A DNA stretch of 15,064 nucleotides, from assembly GCA_016207475.1 (NCBI GenBank), contig JACQPM010000038.1, positions 1-15,064 on the forward strand. Direction: 5' to 3'. The translations under genes and the position numbers were made by a program. Below the pieces are notes generated by a model. That model saw only the letters and a program-made list of their open reading frames with translations. It searched no databases and was not told the DNA's origin. Numbering within the stretch: the first letter of the stretch is position 1; the number at the start of each line of letters is the position of its first letter. Below, piece by piece: positions 11,697-15,064 of the stretch. This stretch comes from Methanobacteriota archaeon. Its GTDB lineage: Archaea > Hydrothermarchaeota > Hydrothermarchaeia > Hydrothermarchaeales > JACQPM01.

Positions 11697-11810
11697 TTAT
11701 TTCTTTATCATGTGATCTTCCATCGCCCTGGCGTGGCGCCAGTGATGGTAGAACATCCCTAAGGTGAGGATATATAACCCTACAAATGCGAACAACGTCT
11801 CCCAGTCCAT
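11697..11810 (-). CDS. 37-residue single-helix membrane microprotein with His-rich tail
   Basis: Very short gene from ATG 11810 to TAA 11697-11699. The product begins MDWETLF, has one hydrophobic helix (about residues 6-20, FAFVGLYILTLGMF), then YHHWRHARAMEDHMIKK, which holds four of its histidines within thirteen residues. Support is strong for its size: AGGAGGTG lies five bases before the ATG, and a TATA-like CCTATAAATCC (11846-11856) lies upstream at a suitable distance. The helix is followed by positive residues, giving an N-out/C-in prediction. The clustered histidines could bind metal or heme, or simply be an interfacial tail. No family is recognised. Its stop is one base from the aldo/keto reductase stop, tail-to-tail. 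Confidence 0.75.
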   Translation of the reverse strand: MDWETLFAFVGLYILTLGMFYHHWRHARAMEDHMIKK

Positions 11811-11845
11811 CAAAACACCTCCTGGGAGTTAGGCGGGCCCCATGG

Positions 11846-11856
11846 GATTTATAGGT
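11846..11856 (-). promoter_or_regulatory. TATA-like box of the His-rich microprotein
   Basis: CCTATAAATCC on the - strand predicts a transcription start near 11826 and a leader of about 16 bases carrying AGGAGGTG before ATG 11810. It separates this gene from the acetyltransferase stop at 11888, so the microprotein can be transcribed independently. Confidence 0.55.
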
Positions 11857-11887
11857 TGGGTTTACATCGACGCTTGGTTTTGGTACT

Positions 11888-12379
11888 CTAGTGTAAAGGC
11901 TCGACCTTATCTTTGGGCCTCTTCTTCTCGGCGAACTCTACCCAGAAGCTGTATCCGTGCTTCCGGAAGCCCAGCGATTCGTAAAAACGGTGTGCGACCT
12001 CTCTCTCAAGGCGGCTGGAGAGCGTAACCTTGTAGCAGCCCCTTCCCCTGGAGCGGTCCATCCCGAACTCCATCAGCCGTCTTCCCACTCCCTTTCCCCT
12101 CCAATCCATATCCACTACTACGTTCTCTACAAAGCCCATGGGTGCGCCTCTGTGGGCGAGGTTTTCCATGATTAGGAGGGAGAAGGTTCCGATGATCTTC
12201 CCATCTGCCGCCGCAATGTAGATCCTGTAATCCGGATTGCGCCGGATCCTCTCGAAGATCCTCCGGGCCTCTTTGAGGGATAGGCCCAGGCCCTTCTCCA
12301 AATGGAGCTGCTCATAGAGCGCCAGGAGGAAGGGTAGGTCCCCTTCCGTCGCTTCTCGGATCTCCAGGGTCTCCGTCAT
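11888..12379 (-). CDS. GNAT family N-acetyltransferase
   Basis: A 163-residue acetyltransferase that uses acetyl-CoA. The fold order is clear: IREATEGDLPFLLALYEQL (7-25), strand YRIYIAAADGKIIGTFSLLI (51-70), FVENVVVDMDWRGKGVGRRLM (83-103) with the pyrophosphate-binding RGKGVG (94-99), and HRFYESLGFRKHGYSFWVEF (130-149), the usual motif B ending. It resembles stand-alone GNATs rather than the ribosomal RimI type; substrate unknown. I start it at ATG 12379, where GGAAGG lies four bases upstream and the domain begins. The same frame is open to an ATG at 12529, which would add 50 non-family residues, and another ATG at 12394 is possible. The nearest TATA-like element is upstream of 12529, so the mRNA may have a leader of about 130 bases. 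Confidence 0.88.
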   Translation of the reverse strand: MTETLEIREATEGDLPFLLALYEQLHLEKGLGLSLKEARRIFERIRRNPDYRIYIAAADGKIIGTFSLLIMENLAHRGAPMGFVENVVVDMDWRGKGVGRRLMEFGMDRSRGRGCYKVTLSSRLEREVAHRFYESLGFRKHGYSFWVEFAEKKRPKDKVEPLH

Positions 12380-12403
12380 GAGCCCTTCCTTCATGCCTTC
12401 AGA

Positions 12404-12446
12404 AATCGGCCGGTTCCCCTCCCGGTACAATCGGCCCTCTCCGTAC
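12404..12446. repeat. Imperfect direct repeat in the acetyltransferase leader
   Basis: AATCGGCC begins at 12404 and again at 12429. Each copy is followed by a CTCC..GTACAA block (12417-12430 and 12438-12447), giving two imperfect copies of about 20-25 bases in tandem. They lie just upstream of the chosen acetyltransferase start and could be operator half-sites, or simply a small duplication. Confidence 0.35.
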
Positions 12447-12532
12447 AAATCCTTCGTTCCCAATAGATGTTCAAAGCTCTTCGGTTCGTACTTCGTTATC
12501 AAATAACCCCCTTTATTCCTGCCTTTCATCTA

Positions 12533-12542
12533 ATAAAAATCT
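12533..12542 (-). promoter_or_regulatory. TATA-like element upstream of the acetyltransferase
   Basis: TTTTTATTAG on the - strand predicts a transcription start near 12510, inside the open frame that begins at 12529. This argues against 12529 as the translation start and for a downstream start at 12394 or 12379. Confidence 0.4.
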
Positions 12543-12591
12543 TGTGCCTCTCCCCACGGGTGTCTGCCCCAGCTCCCTACGGGCGCTACAT

Positions 12592-12792
12592 TCAGACTTC
12601 ACAACCACACCGCTTATCTCTCAGGATTTCAGCCTGTCTCCGCAGTGTGTCGGAGTCTTGAATCCCCTCACCTCCAGCCAAGTGGACTTCCAGAGAGCTA
12701 TTGTGTCTATACCCTCTTCTCTCCATCTCATTCACCAAGTTCTGATGAACAGCGGGTGCCACTTGCACAATTTCTCTGGGGGGACGTCCCAT
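12592..12792 (-). CDS. Doubtful 66-residue ORF of unknown function
   Basis: Open frame from ATG 12792 to TGA 12592-12594 in the roughly 300-base stretch between the acetyltransferase and adenosylhomocysteinase genes. The product is soluble and charged, with REIVQVAPAVHQNLVNEMERR near the start and a CGC pair at the end (RDKRCGCEV). I recognise no family. GTGAGGAT abuts the ATG, and CTAAATATCC (12829-12838), inside the last codons of the upstream gene, could serve as a TATA box. Codon use differs from the neighbours (AGA over AGG, more codons ending in T or A), which suggests either a transferred gene, a gene fragment or a chance ORF. Nothing else of note is seen in this stretch. Confidence 0.35.
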   Translation of the reverse strand: MGRPPREIVQVAPAVHQNLVNEMERRGYRHNSSLEVHLAGGEGIQDSDTLRRQAEILRDKRCGCEV

Positions 12793-12833
12793 ATCCTCAC
12801 TGTAGTCCTCGCCTATGCAAGGAAGCCGGATAT

Positions 12834-14090
12834 TTAGGTTCCCAGCTCCCAGCTATGGAGGTACCGCTCCTGCTCCTTGGTGAGGCGGTCGATGGCTATG
12901 CCCATGGAGTCGAGCTTGAGCCTCGCCACCTCCTTGTCCATCTCCTCAGGGACCGGGTAGACGCGGTTCTCCAGCTTCTTGCCCTCCTTCTTTATGTACT
13001 CGGCCGCTAGCGCTTGGTTGGCGAAGGACATGTCCATGACCGAGGCCGGATGCCCCTCGGCCGCCGCCAGGTTGATCAGCCTCCCCTCGCCTAGGAGGTA
13101 TATCCTCCTGCCGTCCTTCAGGGTGTACTCGTCCACGTAATCCCTTATCCTCCTCTTCCCCTTTGCCATGGCCTCGAGGTCCGGGATCTTTATCTCGACG
13201 TTGAAGTGGCCGGCGTTGGCCAGGATCGCGCCGTCGCGCATGGCCCGGAAATGCTCCCCCCTTATGGTGCTGGTGTCACCCGTGACAGTGACGAAGATCT
13301 CCCCCTCCTTGGCTGCCTTGGCCATGGGCAGGACCCGGTACCCGTCCATCACGGCCTCCAGGGCCTTGAGGGGGTCGACCTCGATGACGATGACGTTGGC
13401 CCCCATCCCCTTGGCCCGCATGGCCAGGCCGCGCCCGCACCAGCCGTAGCCGCAGACCACGAAGTTCTTCCCGGCCAGGAGGATGTTCGTGGCCCTGAGG
13501 ATGCCATCGATGGTGGACTGCCCAGTGCCATAGCGGTTGTCGAAGAAGTGCTTCGTCTTGGCGTCATTCACAGCTATGATCGGGTAGCGGAGGACGCCCT
13601 GGGCCTCCATGGACTTGAATCTAATCACGCCGGTCGTCGTCTCCTCGGTCCCGGCTATTATCTCCCGGAGGCACTCCTTCCTCTCGGCATGGATGGTGGA
13701 GACCAGGTCCCCTCCGTCGTCCATGGTGATGTTGGGCTTCGTGTCCAGGGCCTTGTGGAGGTGCTCGTAGTAGGTCTTGTTGTCCTCCCCCTTGACGGCG
13801 AAGGTGGGGATCTTGAAGTCCAGGACCAGGGAGGCGGCGACGTCGTCCTGGGTGGAGAGGGGGTTGGAGGCGCAGATGGCCACACTGGCCCCGCCGGCCT
13901 TGAGGGTGTCCAGTAGATTGGCGGTCTCGGAGGTGACGTGGAGGCAGGCAGCGAGGCGGACACCCTTGAGGGGCCTCTCCCTCGCAAAGCGCTCCTTTAT
14001 GAGGTTGAGGACCGGCATCTGCCTACCGGCCCACTCGATCCTGAGCTTGCCCTTCCCAGCCAGCTTCTTATCCTTGATATCATAGTCCAT
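12834..14090 (-). CDS. ahcY: Adenosylhomocysteinase (S-adenosyl-L-homocysteine hydrolase)
   Basis: NAD-dependent cytosolic enzyme that hydrolyses S-adenosylhomocysteine to adenosine and homocysteine, recycling the by-product of SAM methylation. In some methanogens the homologue prefers S-inosylhomocysteine, so that alternative is open. Visible landmarks: HVTSET (about 51-56), DDGGDL (about 124-129), EETTTG (about 149-154), the block AVNDAKTKHFFDNRYGTG (about 173-190) and the NAD loop GYGWCGRG (about 214-221). The C-terminus ends at WELGT without the KPDHYRY tail of the bacterial/eukaryotic enzymes, as usual for archaeal forms. I start at ATG 14090. In-frame TTG 14102 and GTG 14099 or 14096 would add up to four residues and cannot be excluded, since a TATA-like box at 14121-14131 could yield a leaderless mRNA near there. 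Confidence 0.95.
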   Translation of the reverse strand: MDYDIKDKKLAGKGKLRIEWAGRQMPVLNLIKERFARERPLKGVRLAACLHVTSETANLLDTLKAGGASVAICASNPLSTQDDVAASLVLDFKIPTFAVKGEDNKTYYEHLHKALDTKPNITMDDGGDLVSTIHAERKECLREIIAGTEETTTGVIRFKSMEAQGVLRYPIIAVNDAKTKHFFDNRYGTGQSTIDGILRATNILLAGKNFVVCGYGWCGRGLAMRAKGMGANVIVIEVDPLKALEAVMDGYRVLPMAKAAKEGEIFVTVTGDTSTIRGEHFRAMRDGAILANAGHFNVEIKIPDLEAMAKGKRRIRDYVDEYTLKDGRRIYLLGEGRLINLAAAEGHPASVMDMSFANQALAAEYIKKEGKKLENRVYPVPEEMDKEVARLKLDSMGIAIDRLTKEQERYLHSWELGT

Positions 14091-14120
14091 GAGCACCACC
14101 AACCTCGCATTGAGGGCGGG

Positions 14121-14132
14121 GATATTTAAAGG
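14121..14132. promoter_or_regulatory. Shared TATA patch between ahcY and the radical SAM gene
   Basis: GATATTTAAAGG lies in the 84-base gap. On - it reads CTTTAAATATC, about 30-35 bases before ATG 14090. On + it predicts a transcription start near 14150, before ATG 14175. It is the only AT-rich element in the gap. Confidence 0.55.
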
Positions 14133-14174
14133 CTTCCTTCGGGTTTGTCATCGTTATCCCGGGCCCATGGAGAC

Positions 14175-15064
14175 ATGCTCGAGAAGAACGCCATCCGCAA
14201 GGACCCCAGGGGCAAGCTCAGGGTGGCCCTGGTATACCCCAACAGGTACGCCGCCGGGATGGCCAACCTGGGCTACCAGATGGTCTACGACCTGATCAAT
14301 TCCATGCCGCAGGTCTACGCCGAGCGCTTCTTTATTGATACAGATAAAAGCATCGAGACCCGCTCGCAACTCCGGGAGTTCGATCTCATCGCCTTCTCCT
14401 GGCAGTTCGAGGCTGATGCCCTCAATATCCTCGGGATGCTGCGGAGGGGCGGCATCCAGATACACCGGGAGGAGAGGAGGCAGATGGTCCTGGTAGGCGG
14501 TCCCTGTGCCGTAAATCCCATCCCGCTGGGACCTTTCGTGGACGCCTTCCTGGTTGGAGAGGCGGAGGTGGGCCTCCTCCCATTCGTGGAGCGGTACCGG
14601 GAGCTGAGGAGCAAGGAGCCCGAGGGCTACAGCGATCTGGCGGGATACTACTTCCCTGCCCTGGAGAACCGGACCAGGAGGGTCTATACGAAGGATCTGG
14701 ACGATTACTATCCCGCGACCCAAGTGATGACCCCAGGGGGGGCCTTCGGGGAGGCCTTCCTCCTGGAAGTGGCCAGGGGGTGCGGGCGGGGCTGCTACTT
14801 CTGCCTCGGGGGCTACACCTTCAGGCCGAAGAGGGTCCGCTCCCTGGAGAGGCTCGAGAGCCTCGTGGAGGAAGGGATAAAGGCCAACAGGCCGGAGAAG
14901 GTCGTCCTCCTAGGACCTTCGGTCGCGGACCACTCCAGGATAGACGAGCTCTGCACCTTCCTCTCGGGCAAGGAGGTGGGGCTCTCCATACCTTCCCTCA
15001 GGGCCGACACCCTGACGGAGGGCATAGTCAGGGCCCTCGTCGCCAAAGGGCAGCGCACCCTGAC
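14175..15064 (+). CDS. B12-binding-type radical SAM protein, 3'-truncated by the window edge
   Basis: Open frame with no stop to the end of the window (296 codons seen). The N-terminal part, LRVALVYPNRYAAGMANLGYQ then VYAERFFID, is the Rossmann-like cobalamin-binding-type domain that precedes many archaeal and bacterial radical SAM proteins. It lacks the DxHxxG cobalamin ligand motif, as many such proteins do. The radical SAM core follows with CGRGCYFC: Cys203, Cys207 and Cys210 form the CxxxCxxC [4Fe-4S] site, and Tyr208-Phe209 are the usual aromatics before the third Cys. GGPCAVNPIPLGPFVDAFLVGEAE (about 112-135) is also family-typical. Substrate unknown; methylthiolation or C-methylation are possibilities. 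GGAG lies three bases before ATG 14175. An in-frame TTG at 14145, close to the predicted transcription start, is an alternative. Confidence 0.9.
   Translation, partial: MLEKNAIRKDPRGKLRVALVYPNRYAAGMANLGYQMVYDLINSMPQVYAERFFIDTDKSIETRSQLREFDLIAFSWQFEADALNILGMLRRGGIQIHREERRQMVLVGGPCAVNPIPLGPFVDAFLVGEAEVGLLPFVERYRELRSKEPEGYSDLAGYYFPALENRTRRVYTKDLDDYYPATQVMTPGGAFGEAFLLEVARGCGRGCYFCLGGYTFRPKRVRSLERLESLVEEGIKANRPEKVVLLGPSVADHSRIDELCTFLSGKEVGLSIPSLRADTLTEGIVRALVAKGQRTL

Noticed and set aside
12834..14129. Several + strand ORFs opposite adenosylhomocysteinase
   Set aside because: They are Gly/Val/Asp- or Arg/Pro-rich translations antisense to a strongly conserved enzyme, with no ribosome sites or domains.
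1..15064. CRISPR array, transposon or prophage
   Set aside because: No regularly spaced repeats, transposase, integrase or terminal inverted repeats were seen anywhere on either strand.

Overview
The window is a compact, GC-rich (about 60% by eye) piece of archaeal chromosome. The archaeal assignment rests on gene content: deoxyhypusine synthase, a cupin-type glucose-6-phosphate isomerase, an archaeal-length adenosylhomocysteinase, a stand-alone Lrp/AsnC RAM-domain protein and an archaeal relative of the human CDIN1 (C15orf41) nuclease. It also rests on TATA-like boxes 25-30 bp before starts, several apparently leaderless genes and heavy use of AGG and ATA codons. I cannot place it to phylum from sequence alone. 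I see no CRISPR array, rRNA, complete tRNA, insertion sequence or phage genes.

Layout. Positions 1-1863 (+): the 3' part of deoxyhypusine synthase, then an overlapping ACR3/BASS-type transporter broken by a one-base frameshift. Positions 1865-3527 (-): a tight three-gene unit of a 42-residue zinc ribbon, a CopD-like four-helix membrane protein and an Mrp/Nbp35-type Fe-S carrier ATPase. Positions 3610-4595: a RAM-domain protein (+), a small basic unknown protein (-) and a DUF192 protein (-). Positions 4646-5422 (+): the CDIN1-like nuclease. Positions 5409-7226 (-): a secreted, C-terminally anchored helical protein with a 110-residue internal repeat. Positions 7306-8220 (+): a DHH phosphoesterase. 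Positions 8213-9481 (-): a coiled-coil protein of unknown function. Positions 9539-10255 (+): cupin PGI. Positions 10256-10691 are the loosest stretch, with two hairpins, a probable 15-residue lysine-rich micro-ORF with its own promoter and RBS, and what may be the decayed end of a beta-sandwich protein. Positions 10692-11695 (+): a 49-residue membrane protein and an aldo/keto reductase. Positions 11697-12836 (-): a 37-residue one-helix His-rich microprotein, a GNAT acetyltransferase and a doubtful 66-residue ORF. Positions 12834-14090 (-): adenosylhomocysteinase. Positions 14175-15064 (+): the 5' part of a cobalamin-binding-type radical SAM protein that runs off the window.

The arrangement is notable. 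Five head-to-head pairs have starts only 50-85 bp apart, each with a single AT-rich TATA-like patch roughly midway. Convergent pairs overlap by 8-14 bp or are one base apart. The zinc ribbon/CopD/Mrp unit is the clearest functional group, and metal or Fe-S handling is a reasonable inference. The rest is mostly housekeeping metabolism with little pathway continuity. Several of the most informative genes are very short (15, 37, 42 and 49 residues) and easily missed.
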